The notes: generated from the sequence alone by a model not told the origin. A DNA stretch of 64,000 nt from Paenibacillus methanolicus (GCF_008124765.1 NZ_VNHS01000003.1:1-64000); one strand, 5' to 3'; shown: positions 24,399 through 32,918, counted from the stretch's first letter. Translations and numbers: made by a program.

Positions 24399-26693
24399 CT
24401 ACTCCGCCGCGATCCCCTGCACGAGCTGATTCGCCTGCTGCGCGGGGAACGGCTGGACGCGAATCACAACCTCGATCAGCTTGCCGCTGTACGGGAACGG
24501 CGCTTCGTAATCGAGCCCGACCGCGGTCTGCGCATTATGGCCAACCGTGAACGAGCCTGCTCCGTTGGAGCTGTTCGAGGTAACCACGTCGCCGCTTCCG
24601 ATCGGCTCTCCGTTCAAGAACAAGCGTACATTCCCCCGTCCTGCGCCGGTCGGGACGAATTCGTAGGTCAGCTTCACGCGTCCGGCCGGCAGCTCCCGGT
24701 TCGAGACGATCGTATAATGCCGGTCTCCGAAATAATTGTAGTGATAGACAAGCTGATTATGCCTGATATAGAGCGCGTATCCGCCAAACCGGTTGCCATC
24801 CGCGACGAGCACGCCCTCTTCCAACACGTCGTCACGCTCGAGAATCGCTTCGATCGTATGCGGATGGTTGTTCAAAATCGGAATATCCGTCGTGTGAAGC
24901 GCGAGCGACGAAGGAACGAAGCGGTATTCGATCGCACCGCCATCCGACGCCGTAGCATGCGGACCAAGCGGTCTGCCTTTCACGATGTCGAACGCCCGCT
25001 CCATCATCGCCCGCCCGTCGATCGGCAGCACGCCGTATTTCCCGGCTTCCGTCCACCAGCGCTCGACCAGGTCGCGCACCTTCTCCGGGTACTGGCCGGC
25101 TAAGTTCCGGTTCTCGGCGAAATCCTCCTCTTCGTGGTAAAGCTCCCATGCGTCCGCCTCGAACGGCGTGCCCGGCACGTGATTGGTGACGGCCTTCCAG
25201 CCTTGATGCCAGATCGCGCGATGGCCGAGCATCTCGTAATATTGCGTTCGCTTGCGGGTCGGGGCATCGGCATCGTCGAACGTGTACGCCAAGCTGACGC
25301 CGTGCAGGGGCAGCTGCGGGACTCCGCCGATTTCGCGCGGCGCGTCCACGCCGATCAATTCCAGCACCGTCGGCACGATATCCGCCACGTGATGGTACTG
25401 GGAGCGAATGCCGTTCTCGGCTTTGATGCGGCGCGGATAATGGATCAGAAGCGGATCTTTCACGCCGCCCGCGTGCACCCACGTTTTGTACCATTTCAAC
25501 GGCGTATTTCCCGCGCTTGCCCATCCAAGCGGATAGTGGTTGTAGGTCGTCGGTCCGCCGATCTCGTCGATCCGCTTGATCTCCTCGTCGACTACCGTCG
25601 GCACGCCATAGAAGCCTTTATGCTCGTTCAGCGAGCCGTTCGGTCCGCCCTCCGGACTGGCCCCGTTGTCGGAGATGAGCACGATGATCGTATCGTCTAA
25701 TTGGCCCAGCTCGCCCAACGTGTCCACCAGCCGTCCGATATGATGGTCCGTATGCTCCAGGAACCCGGCGAACGCCTCCTGCAGGCGGGCATAGAACTTC
25801 TTCTCGTTAGCGCTAAGAGAGTCCCACGGCTGCACGAGCGGATTGCGCGGCGGCAGTTCCGTCTGCGGCGGAACGACGCCAAGCTCTTTCTGGCGCTCGA
25901 ACCACTCCTCGCGCACGATGTCCCATCCTTGATCGAATTTCCCTTTATAGTTATCGATGAATTCGCTCGGCGCCTGATGCGGGGCATGCGTCGCGCCATA
26001 AGCAAGATAAAGGAAGAACGGCTTGTCCGGCGCAGCCGCTTTCTGCTCCCGCACGTATTCGATGGCGCGGTCCGTCAGGTCCTCGCTCAAATGATAGCCC
26101 TGTTCTGGCTTCTTCGGCGCCGCGACCGCGCGGTTGTACTCGACCAGCTCCGGATAATATTGATCGGTCTCGCCGTTCAGGAAGCCGTAGTAATGTTCGA
26201 ATCCGCGTCCCGTCGGCCAGTTGTCGAACGGACCCGCGTACGATTGCTCCGAGCCCGGCACGAGATGCCACTTGCCGATCGCCGCCGTATTGTAGCCCTG
26301 CTCCTTCAAGATTTCCGCGATCGTCCCGGTCTCCTTGCTTATCGAACCGCGCGTGTTCGGGAAACCGTTGTGAAACTCCGCGATCATGCCAACGCCGGCC
26401 GCGTGCGAATTGCGTCCGGTTAAGAGCGACGCCCGGGTTGGCGAGCACATCGAGTTCGTATGGAAATTCGTATAGCGGAGTCCACCGCCGGCCAGACGGT
26501 CCAAATTCGGCGTCGCGATCGTAGAGCCGTAGCTGCCAAGATGCGCGAACCCGGTATCGTCGAGCACGATGAAGACGACATTCGGCGCGCTCTCCGGCGC
26601 CTTCGGCCCGTTCGACCAATCCGGTACCGATTCTTGCACGGTGCGTCCGATGACGCCTTGGAAAGCTGGGGATACTGGCTGTTTGGTTGACAT
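24399..26693 (-). CDS. Arylsulfatase (FGly sulfatase family)
   Basis: The enzyme hydrolyses sulfate esters using a formylglycine made from Cys83 in CSPTRASLLTGR, the sulfatase signature. Other metal and substrate residues are seen in VVFIVLDDTGFAHLGSYG (D45, D46), GKWHLVPG and ISDNGASPEGG. At 764 residues it is long: the last ~190 residues form a beta-rich C-terminal region (RFGGYALYIRHNQLVYHYNY, GRGNVRLFLNGEPIG) as in large arylsulfatases. There is no signal peptide, so it appears intracellular. GAGGAGGCAATCC precedes the ATG. A probable attenuator lies upstream. No maturase gene is in the window. Confidence 0.93.
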   Translation of the reverse strand: MSTKQPVSPAFQGVIGRTVQESVPDWSNGPKAPESAPNVVFIVLDDTGFAHLGSYGSTIATPNLDRLAGGGLRYTNFHTNSMCSPTRASLLTGRNSHAAGVGMIAEFHNGFPNTRGSISKETGTIAEILKEQGYNTAAIGKWHLVPGSEQSYAGPFDNWPTGRGFEHYYGFLNGETDQYYPELVEYNRAVAAPKKPEQGYHLSEDLTDRAIEYVREQKAAAPDKPFFLYLAYGATHAPHQAPSEFIDNYKGKFDQGWDIVREEWFERQKELGVVPPQTELPPRNPLVQPWDSLSANEKKFYARLQEAFAGFLEHTDHHIGRLVDTLGELGQLDDTIIVLISDNGASPEGGPNGSLNEHKGFYGVPTVVDEEIKRIDEIGGPTTYNHYPLGWASAGNTPLKWYKTWVHAGGVKDPLLIHYPRRIKAENGIRSQYHHVADIVPTVLELIGVDAPREIGGVPQLPLHGVSLAYTFDDADAPTRKRTQYYEMLGHRAIWHQGWKAVTNHVPGTPFEADAWELYHEEEDFAENRNLAGQYPEKVRDLVERWWTEAGKYGVLPIDGRAMMERAFDIVKGRPLGPHATASDGGAIEYRFVPSSLALHTTDIPILNNHPHTIEAILERDDVLEEGVLVADGNRFGGYALYIRHNQLVYHYNYFGDRHYTIVSNRELPAGRVKLTYEFVPTGAGRGNVRLFLNGEPIGSGDVVTSNSSNGAGSFTVGHNAQTAVGLDYEAPFPYSGKLIEVVIRVQPFPAQQANQLVQGIAAE

Positions 26694-26771
26694 GGATTGC
26701 CTCCTCGAAATAGTTGTCTTTACTCACCGGTTTAATCGGATTAACGACGGCGAACAAGCGTCGGAGCCCAT

Positions 26772-26828
26772 AAAAAAAGACTCACGCGCACGGCCGCGAG
26801 CGGCAGCGGTGAATCTCTGGAGGTCCAG
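26772..26828 (-). terminator. Intrinsic terminator (attenuator) in the arylsulfatase leader
   Basis: On the minus strand an imperfect GC-rich hairpin (GATTCAC...GTGAGTC outer arms, 26779-26815) is followed by seven T. It lies ~80 bases before the sulfatase start and after the likely promoter, so transcription must read through it. A small CTGGACCTCCAG hairpin (26817-26828) precedes it and could be part of a switch. No known riboswitch class was recognised. Confidence 0.6.
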
Positions 26829-26884
26829 TCAATTCGGCTATTGCGCACAACCTGAACCGGGCGTCAGTTAGTGCTTTGTTCCAG

Positions 26885-26914
26885 ATGTTACCACCATGCC
26901 GGAATCCGTGTCAA
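26885..26914 (-). promoter_or_regulatory. Arylsulfatase promoter
   Basis: On the minus strand, TTGACA (26914-26909), an 18-base spacer and TAACAT (26890-26885) form a sigma-A-type promoter. Transcription would start near 26878 and give a ~185-base leader before the sulfatase ATG. With the plus-strand NAGPA promoter this accounts for the 351-base gap 26694-27044. Confidence 0.6.
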
Positions 26915-26972
26915 CCTCGAATTTTCAAGCCGTTCAATCGGTCCCTATGTACGTTTTGAAGCCCGTCCATTC

Positions 26973-27006
26973 ATTTAAGCTGCATTTAAGTTACCGGGCC
27001 TATTGT
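26973..27006 (+). promoter_or_regulatory. Response-regulator-type promoter of the NAGPA gene (site A)
   Basis: ATTTAAG occurs at 26973-26979 and 26984-26990, an 11-bp direct repeat typical of OmpR/PhoB-family binding. The -10 candidate TATTGT begins at 27001, 11 nt after the last G of the second box. The boxes occupy the -35 position. Two other promoters in the window have the same geometry. Confidence 0.68.
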
Positions 27007-27044
27007 GTACCTATCGACAGAATGACTTGCGAGGAGAGATTACG

Positions 27045-28049
27045 ATGAACAATCCAAATAGAAAACCGAAACGAAAGCTGGCGATCGGCCTCACCGTCTC
27101 CGTCCTAACGGTCGGCGGCATCCTCTACGGACTTGCGGACCGCTATCTCATCGAGCATGTGGAAGTGGTCGTCGCTCAGCCGACGGTGACGGCCGCCAGC
27201 ACGACCGTGGCCGCCAACACCGACGCGACCGGCTCAACGGCGCAAACTGCGGCAACGACGACCTCGAAGGCGGACGCGGAGCAATCAACCGCCGCAACCG
27301 CAGACGATTGGAACTACACCAGCGACAATATGAGCATCGCCATCCAGAAGGTCGAGACCGGTTCGGGCGAGGACAAGATTACCTACTACGTCGCCGAAGT
27401 GCAGCTCAAGAGCGCGGCCAATCTGCTGACCGCATTCGCGGATAACGCGTTCGGTCGCAACATTATCGCCAATACGTCCGACATCGCCTCTGCGAACAAC
27501 GCCATTTTCGCCATAAACGGCGACTACTATGGCTTTCGCGACAACGGCGTCATCATCCGCAACGGCACCTTATACCGCGATGAACCCGCCCGCATCGGGT
27601 TGGCGATGTACAGCGACGGCACGATGGCTTCCTATAACGAAGAAGACATTTCGGCCGAGGAGCTGCTGGCGGAAGGCGTCACGAATACGTTCTCGTTCGG
27701 TCCGGTCCTCGTGCAGGATGGCGCGGTCGCGACGAATCTGGACGACGTGAAGATCGACAACAACTTCGGCAATCGCTCCATCGACGGCGCCAATCCGCGG
27801 ACGGGCGTCGGCATCATCTCGCCGAACCACTACGCGTTCGTCGTAGTCGACGGACGCCAAGCGAATTACAGCCGGGGCATGACGTTGAACGAATTCGCGC
27901 AGCTGTTCGAAGATTTGGGCGCGACGGAAGCCTACAATCTCGACGGCGGCGGCTCGTCCACGATGTATTTCAACGGACGCGTCGTGAACAGCCCGGGAAG
28001 ACAAGGCGAGGAACGCGGCGTCAGCGATATTATTTATCTTGCCGAATAG
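27045..28049 (+). CDS. Membrane-anchored phosphodiester glycosidase (NAGPA/DUF2233 domain)
   Basis: Residues ~11-30 are a membrane segment (LAIGLTVSVLTVGGILYG). A low-complexity Ala/Thr linker follows (~45-95), then a NAGPA domain to residue 334: AINGDYYGFRDNGVIIRNG, FGPVLVQDG, NPRTGVGI, YNLDGGGSSTMYFNG. The family cleaves or uncovers sugar-1-phosphodiesters, so an envelope or wall phosphodiester is the likely substrate. GAGGAGAGATTACG precedes the ATG at 27045. The next gene follows by 35 bases and is probably co-transcribed. The promoter carries TTAAG boxes. Confidence 0.9.
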   Translation: MNNPNRKPKRKLAIGLTVSVLTVGGILYGLADRYLIEHVEVVVAQPTVTAASTTVAANTDATGSTAQTAATTTSKADAEQSTAATADDWNYTSDNMSIAIQKVETGSGEDKITYYVAEVQLKSAANLLTAFADNAFGRNIIANTSDIASANNAIFAINGDYYGFRDNGVIIRNGTLYRDEPARIGLAMYSDGTMASYNEEDISAEELLAEGVTNTFSFGPVLVQDGAVATNLDDVKIDNNFGNRSIDGANPRTGVGIISPNHYAFVVVDGRQANYSRGMTLNEFAQLFEDLGATEAYNLDGGGSSTMYFNGRVVNSPGRQGEERGVSDIIYLAE

Positions 28050-28084
28050 CCGGCGAATGACCATCATAAAGGAGACCGATCACC

Positions 28085-29158
28085 ATGACCATTTTGATAC
28101 CCGCTTATGAACCGGACCAACGACTTCTGACCCTCGTCGACCATTTGAAAGAAACCTGCTGGCATCGCATCGTTCTCGTGGACGACGGTAGCGGACCCGT
28201 TTACGCCCACATTTTCGATGCGGCTCGCGACGCCGGCTGCACCGTGCTCACGCACAACGTCAACCGCGGCAAAGGCAGAGCGCTGAAGACCGGCTTCGGC
28301 TATTTGAAGGAGATCGGCGAAACCGAGGGCGTCATCTGCGCGGACAGCGACGGGCAACATTTGCCTGCGGATATTATGCGGATCGCCGACGTTCTGGCGA
28401 GCCAGCGCAGCGGCATCGTGCTCGGCTGCCGCCATTTTACCGGCAAGGTGCCGTTGCGCAGCCGGTTCGGCAACAGCACGACCCGCCTCGTCTACGCGCT
28501 GACGACCGGCAACCGCATCCAGGACACCCAGACCGGATTACGCGGATTTCCGGCATCCATGCTGGATTGGCTGTGCGAGCTCCCGGGCGAGCGTTTCGAA
28601 TACGAAATGAACATGCTGCTGAAAGCGCAGGAGGACGGTTACCCGATGCGCGAGGTGACGATCGATACCGTTTATTTGGAGAACAACAAGTCGTCGCATT
28701 TCCGCCCGATCGCCGATTCCGCGAAAGTATACGCGCCAATTTTGAAATTCTGCTCGTCTTCGCTCATGTCCGCCCTGCTCGATTTCGGTCTGCTCATGCT
28801 GCTTCAGCTATTAACCGGCAAGCTTCTGTTCTCGGTCATCGGCGCCCGGACGGCCAGCTCGATCTTCAACTACTCGATGAATCGCCGGTTCGTCTTCGAC
28901 AAGAACAAGAAGTCGGCGGTCTTCGCTTCAATGCCGAAATATTTCGCGCTCGTCGTGCTCATCATGGTGCTCAACTATGGCTTGATGCATCTATTCCACG
29001 AGAGCTGGGGCATCCCGCTCGCTATCGCGAAACTGTTAACCGAAGGCGCTTTGTTCTTGTTCAGCTACTGGTCGCAGCGCAAGTTCGTCTTCGCGGCTCC
29101 GAAAGAAACAGCCGGCAAAACTTGCTCGGGCACTATAGAACGCGTGAAGCATGTATAG
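28085..29158 (+). CDS. Glycosyltransferase family 2 fused to GtrA-like membrane domain
   Basis: Residues 1-215 are a polyprenyl-phosphate type GT2: ILIPAYEPDQRLL, VDDGSGP, NRGKGRALKTGF, CADSDGQHLP, QDTQTGLRGFP. Residues ~235-340 hold four hydrophobic segments with FNYSMNRRFVF and YWSQRKFVF, typical of GtrA. Such fusions load a sugar on undecaprenyl phosphate and help flip it across the membrane. AAAGGAGACCGATCACC precedes the ATG. It pairs with the NAGPA gene, suggesting decoration of an exported polymer. Confidence 0.9.
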   Translation: MTILIPAYEPDQRLLTLVDHLKETCWHRIVLVDDGSGPVYAHIFDAARDAGCTVLTHNVNRGKGRALKTGFGYLKEIGETEGVICADSDGQHLPADIMRIADVLASQRSGIVLGCRHFTGKVPLRSRFGNSTTRLVYALTTGNRIQDTQTGLRGFPASMLDWLCELPGERFEYEMNMLLKAQEDGYPMREVTIDTVYLENNKSSHFRPIADSAKVYAPILKFCSSSLMSALLDFGLLMLLQLLTGKLLFSVIGARTASSIFNYSMNRRFVFDKNKKSAVFASMPKYFALVVLIMVLNYGLMHLFHESWGIPLAIAKLLTEGALFLFSYWSQRKFVFAAPKETAGKTCSGTIERVKHV

Positions 29159-29241
29159 AAGAACGAGAACAACGAGGCTATTCCGTCCGTTCATGGATTG
29201 ACGCGGAGTAGTCTCTTTGGGATGTCAACGCGCGCGCTTGC

Positions 29242-29306
29242 TTGACATTACGGGTATTGTTCGTATACATTTGTATACATAACTGATTCGTATACAAACG
29301 TATACA
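29242..29306 (+). promoter_or_regulatory. Promoter with four GTATACA operator boxes
   Basis: TTGACA (29242-29247) and TATACA (29264-29269, 16-base spacer) form the promoter. GTATACA recurs at 29263, 29273, 29290 and 29300: two pairs, each with 10-bp period, 27 bp apart. The first pair covers the -10, so a repressor bound here would shut the promoter. Confidence 0.75.
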
Positions 29307-29327
29307 CTTCATCAAGGAGGAATCGGC

Positions 29328-29723
29328 ATGCGAGAAGGAAGACACGGGCATCACCACGGCGGTCATGGGCATCGCGGACACGGAGAAGGCAAAGGCGGCC
29401 GCGGACATGGCGAGCACCGGCATATGAAGAGCGCTCAGACGTTCCGACGCGGCCGGGCGGTCGCGTTCCTGGATAAGCTCCAGCTGCGCCGCGCCACGCT
29501 GTCGCAGCAGCTGCAGCAGCCGGAGTTCGAGGCGATCAAGACGGTCATCAGCGGCGAATTGAAAGCCGTCGACGCGATCATTCAAGAGTTCATTCATACG
29601 TTCGAGCTGCATGAAGGACAGGACGAAGCCGAGGGCGAGGCCATCGAGGCCGTATTCGAAAGCGAGGCGAACGAAGATGGCGACGCCAATCATGAAGACC
29701 ATTCAATCCCGCCGAACGATTAA
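29328..29723 (+). CDS. His/Gly-rich small protein
   Basis: The first 33 of 131 residues contain many His and Gly (GRHGHHHGGHGHRGHGE), a possible metal-binding tail. The rest is helical (FLDKLQLRRATLSQQLQQ, GELKAVDAIIQEFIHTFEL) with a very acidic end. AAGGAGGAATCGGC precedes the ATG. It overlaps the nitroreductase gene by 47 bases. The helical part resembles small proteins placed beside transcription factors, but I cannot name the family. Likely metal- or redox-responsive (inference). Confidence 0.7.
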   Translation: MREGRHGHHHGGHGHRGHGEGKGGRGHGEHRHMKSAQTFRRGRAVAFLDKLQLRRATLSQQLQQPEFEAIKTVISGELKAVDAIIQEFIHTFELHEGQDEAEGEAIEAVFESEANEDGDANHEDHSIPPND

Positions 29724-30168
29724 GCAGTTCGACGACCGTCCGATCCAGGAACGCCAATGGACAGCTTGGCTGGAAGCGGCCAGCTACGCCCCGAACCACC
29801 GCATGAACGAACCATGGGAATTACTCGTAATTGGACCCGAGACGCGCGCGAATCTTCGCCACAAAACGGATTTCGGCGGCGCGCCCGTCGTGCTCGCCTT
29901 GCTCTCCAAGCCGGCCGCCACGACGTCCGAGCGCGACGAGAACGTCATGGCCGTCTCCTGCTTCGCCCAGAACTTCCTGCTGGCCGCCCATGAAGCGGGC
30001 GTCGGCGCCTATTGGGCCTCCATGGGCGCGCTGCCGCACAACCGCGCGATTCTCGGCGTCCAGGAAGGCTACGACGTCATCGGCATTTTCGGGATCGGTT
30101 ATCCGAAGGACATCCCCGCGGCGAAGCCGAGAACGCCGATCGCAACGAAAATATCGCGGTTGCCTTAA
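29677..30168 (+). CDS. Nitroreductase-family protein
   Basis: With ATG 29677 (GAGG 9 bases upstream) the product is 163 residues. It is a short nitroreductase: MKTIQSRRTIKQFDDRPI holds the FMN-binding SRRT motif, then AASYAPNHRMNEPWELLVIG and AVSCFAQNFLLAAHEAGVGAYW, and a C-terminal GYPKDIPAAKPR. These flavoproteins reduce nitro compounds, quinones or flavins with NAD(P)H. Another ATG at 29692 is possible. It shares the operon and GTATACA operators with the His-rich gene. Confidence 0.88.
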   Translation: MATPIMKTIQSRRTIKQFDDRPIQERQWTAWLEAASYAPNHRMNEPWELLVIGPETRANLRHKTDFGGAPVVLALLSKPAATTSERDENVMAVSCFAQNFLLAAHEAGVGAYWASMGALPHNRAILGVQEGYDVIGIFGIGYPKDIPAAKPRTPIATKISRLP

Positions 30169-30206
30169 GTTCGACGCAGGGAGTATGCCGTCAAGCAAAC
30201 CAATAA

Positions 30207-30251
30207 AAGTCCGACCCGCTTTCCCTTCGGCTGGGAAAACGGGTCGGACTT
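30207..30251 (+). terminator. Terminator after the nitroreductase
   Basis: A perfect 12-bp stem AAGTCCGACCCG / CGGGTCGGACTT, extended by TTTCCC/GGGAAA, is followed by ccttgcttttg. It lies 38 bases past the stop. Confidence 0.8.
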
Positions 30252-30326
30252 CCTTGCTTTTGCCGTAAGCTCCCCCTCTACCAAGCGAAGATACTTTTTC
30301 TTCTGCCGTTCGGCCCGAAAAGCGCA

Positions 30327-30617
30327 CTATAACACGATATCGATGAAATAATGATTGAGGTCATACAAGTTGTTCAACTCGCGGCCGGAGTAAGCGCGAG
30401 CGAATTCAAACCAAAACTCTTCCAATACTCCACCTTCATAACGCTCGAACCCGTTGGATCAACGGATAAACCGCTTCGTATTCGCCGCCTTCCAAATTCA
30501 CCAGAATCAACTCCAGCGTCTCCGAGATGCGCTCCAAGATCCCAAACTAATCTCTCGTTCTGCGTGGTCTTCCCAATACTTCTCCCACTCCCCGACCGCC
30601 CAGCCATTATTGGTCAC
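30327..30617 (-). pseudogene. Decayed gene, two frameshifts, family unknown
   Basis: Three consecutive minus-strand frames read like one protein. The first is VTNNGWAVGEWEKYWEDHAE from a GTG at 30617. The second is ILERISETLELILVNLEGGE and on to YPLIQR. The third runs from FERYEGGVLEEFWFEFARAY to the tail DLNHYFIDIVL and a stop at 30327. Frame changes fall near 30540 and 30445. No intact start or ribosome site was found. The Trp/Tyr- and acid-rich pattern recalls small immunity-type proteins, but this is only an impression. The remainder of the gap 30169-30878 holds hairpins and no gene. Confidence 0.6.
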
Positions 30618-30772
30618 CGGGTCTCAATGTGATTTGCAATCCCATGGCAACCCTCAGCAATGGCATTTCAGACCGTCACCCAACGTTAGCTTTGTCCGCA
30701 AGGACAAAAGCGTGCCCCGCTCGAAATCATCCGCCATCCACCACCCCTGCGAGCCAGCACGAAAAAGGGAGT

Positions 30773-30813
30773 CCAGAGGGCGAAGTCCTTTGGAGCCCCC
30801 TCGGCGGAGGGGG
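30773..30813. repeat. Paired GC-rich hairpins, REP-like
   Basis: CCAGAGGGCGAAGTCCTTTGG (30773-30793) and CCCCCTCGGCGGAGGGGG (30796-30813) are two adjacent imperfect palindromes followed by tttgggggagcg. The arrangement is like dispersed intergenic palindromic elements. Only one copy is in the window. Confidence 0.45.
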
Positions 30814-30838
30814 TTTGGGGGAGCGATTTTTAAACGCA

Positions 30839-30870
30839 ATAAAGCGGCCCCCTAAAGGAAGCCGCTTTAT
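30839..30870 (-). terminator. Terminator of the Cthe_2159-like gene
   Basis: The 10-bp arms ATAAAGCGGC and GCCGCTTTAT lie just past the stop at 30879. The downstream minus strand is only moderately T-rich (TGCGTTTAAAAAT). Confidence 0.65.
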
Positions 30871-30878
30871 ACCCTTTA

Positions 30879-32918
30879 TCAGTTGGTCTGATCGCCAACC
30901 GGCATATCCGCCGGGGGCGTGCCGCCGTTCGGCATATCCGTCGGCGGTGTGCCCCGCTTGCCGCCGCCTCCGCCCATGCCGCGTCCGCCGCCAAAGCCGC
31001 TTGGCGCGGTCGTAACGCCGGATTCGTTCACGTACGTGACCTTCTCGCCCATCTCGAACGCAACGACCTTCGTGCTGCCGCTAACCGTGCCGTCTTCGTA
31101 AAGGCCATCGGTCGCGCTGCCGCTGGACGTGCCGCCTGTAGAGATCGTGTAGGATTCGCCGCTAGCGAGCGCCGCCGAGGAGAACACGAAGCTGCCGAAC
31201 GTCTTCGTCGGCTGGAACGCCGCGATCGTCTTGCCTGCGCTATCCGTTACCGTTACGAGGGTGCCGGCCGTCAGGGTGCTCGGAAACGTCATCATCAACG
31301 CGAGCTGCTTCGACGTATCGGAAGGCGCTTGGGCCATGCCCGCGCTGCCGGCTGCCGCGAGCGTGCCGCCGGATTGCGCGAACGTGCCGTTGTAATCGAG
31401 CGGCGCGTTGCCGTTCATCGTCGGACCGTTCACGACCGCCGTGCCGCCCGACATGACGACATTGCCGTTCGAGTCGAGGCCGTCGCCTTCGGAATCGACG
31501 AAGATATAGCCGCCGCTAATATCGAGCACGCCGCCAGTGGAGGCGAACATGTCGCCGCCCGCCGCGCCGGAACCGTCGTTGCCGCCGCCTACGTTCACGC
31601 CGTCGTCGCTTGCCGTCACGTGAATTTCGCCGCCGGAGACGGCGATGCTCGCGCTTTCGATGCCTTCATAACTCTTGGTGACCGCGATCGTGCCGCTCGA
31701 GATCGCGAGCGCCGTATCGGCATGTATTCCGTCGTCGCCCGAGGCAATACTATACTGACCGCCGAAGATGGCGATGTTGGCGTTACTATGGATCGCGTCG
31801 TCGGCCGCGTCGATGGTGAAGCTGCCGCCCGCGATCGCCACGTTGGCCGTGCCTTTCAGCCCTTTCGCGCTCGCGGACTCGGTTTCTTCCGTCGCCGCCG
31901 TCGTAGTAGTTTCCGTCTGCATTTGCGCTTGATCGCGGAAGCCAGGTCCGCCGAATTGCTCTTCATGCGTCTTCGTCGATTTCGTATTGCCGCCGCCCGA
32001 GACGATCTCGAACGTGCCGTCCGCGATCAGAATGGAGGACGCTGCTTGGATGCCGTCATTCTCCGACGTGATATGGAACGTGCCGCCCGTTATCGCGACG
32101 TATCCTTTGTCCGCGTCGGTATCGTTCGTCGTCTTCATGCCGTCGCCGCCGGCTGCCACGATCAGGGAGCCATCTTTCACCGCGACCAGATCTTTGCCGA
32201 CGATAGCGTCGTCGCTCGCGTTGACCGTAATCGTACCGCTCATGATTTTCAGGTCGTCTTTGCTCGTGATGCCATCTTTCGCATTCCCCGTTACCGTAAG
32301 CTTACCTGTACCGTTGATCGTGACATCGCCTTTGCTGTACAACGCCGCTGTCGGCGCTTCTTCGGACGTATCCGCATAGGTTGCGCCGTCGGTCAAGCTG
32401 TTATCCGTGCCCTCTTGCAGCGTGATAATCGCCTTGCCGGCTTCCTTCACATGGACGGCCGGACCGTCGTTATTCGTAATGTTCGCGCCGTTCAACACGA
32501 GATGCACGTTCGCATCCCCCGGCGCATCGATCACCAATTGACCGTCCGCGATCGTCCCGCTGACGACGTACGTGCCGGCGGTGCTGATCGTGACGACGCC
32601 GCCTTCGGCCTTCGCTCCGCTGCCCGTAACCGTTGCGGCCGAACCGCTGAACGCGACGGTCGTCGCGCTATCCGCGCTCCACGCAATCAGTGAGTCATTC
32701 TCGTTGAAATCCGCCTGGTCGGCGGCGCTGGCGCTCGCCAATTCCACCGCGGAAGCGGCACCCGCCGTCTGTTCCGCGGTTGCCGTCATGGCGGCAGTGG
32801 AATTGGTCGTCGCGGCCGTTTTACTCGCCGTATTCGCAGCATTGGAGCTGCAACCGGCGGCCAGCATGGCACCTAACAGCAGGATGGACAGCATTTTCAT
32901 GGTATGGGAACGTTTCAT
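30879..32918 (-). CDS. Cthe_2159-like carbohydrate-binding lipoprotein
   Basis: A signal peptide ends in the lipobox AAGC at residues ~20-23 (LLGAMLAAGC), so the protein is a lipoprotein. After an Ala/Thr linker the chain is a long beta-helix-like domain with repeated IAGGSFTIDAADDAIHSNAN-type turns (GDDGIHAD, SDDGVNVGGG, EGDGLDSNG). This is the pattern of the Cthe_2159/DUF4353 family, whose founding member binds pectin-like polysaccharide with calcium. The C-terminus is Gly/Pro-rich (GGGRGMGGGGGKRGTPP) followed by two PADMP-like repeats. 679 residues. Last gene of the VTC-DUF4956 operon (64-base gap). Confidence 0.87.
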   Translation of the reverse strand: MKRSHTMKMLSILLLGAMLAAGCSSNAANTASKTAATTNSTAAMTATAEQTAGAASAVELASASAADQADFNENDSLIAWSADSATTVAFSGSAATVTGSGAKAEGGVVTISTAGTYVVSGTIADGQLVIDAPGDANVHLVLNGANITNNDGPAVHVKEAGKAIITLQEGTDNSLTDGATYADTSEEAPTAALYSKGDVTINGTGKLTVTGNAKDGITSKDDLKIMSGTITVNASDDAIVGKDLVAVKDGSLIVAAGGDGMKTTNDTDADKGYVAITGGTFHITSENDGIQAASSILIADGTFEIVSGGGNTKSTKTHEEQFGGPGFRDQAQMQTETTTTAATEETESASAKGLKGTANVAIAGGSFTIDAADDAIHSNANIAIFGGQYSIASGDDGIHADTALAISSGTIAVTKSYEGIESASIAVSGGEIHVTASDDGVNVGGGNDGSGAAGGDMFASTGGVLDISGGYIFVDSEGDGLDSNGNVVMSGGTAVVNGPTMNGNAPLDYNGTFAQSGGTLAAAGSAGMAQAPSDTSKQLALMMTFPSTLTAGTLVTVTDSAGKTIAAFQPTKTFGSFVFSSAALASGESYTISTGGTSSGSATDGLYEDGTVSGSTKVVAFEMGEKVTYVNESGVTTAPSGFGGGRGMGGGGGKRGTPPTDMPNGGTPPADMPVGDQTN

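Noticed and set aside
24078..25103. 341-codon plus-strand open frame
   Set aside because: Spans the PAP2/sulfatase junction antisense and has no family pattern.
26772..26824. Leader peptide with two Cys ending at the sulfatase terminator
   Set aside because: The TTG start has no ribosome site and codon evidence is too short; kept only as a note in the finding.
26772..26880. SAM (S-box) riboswitch or T-box in the sulfatase leader
   Set aside because: Neither the S-box conserved core nor the T-box GGTGG element is present; only a generic attenuator is supported.
31329..32693. 454-codon plus-strand open frame
   Set aside because: Antisense to the Cthe_2159-like lipoprotein, whose repeats keep the frame open.
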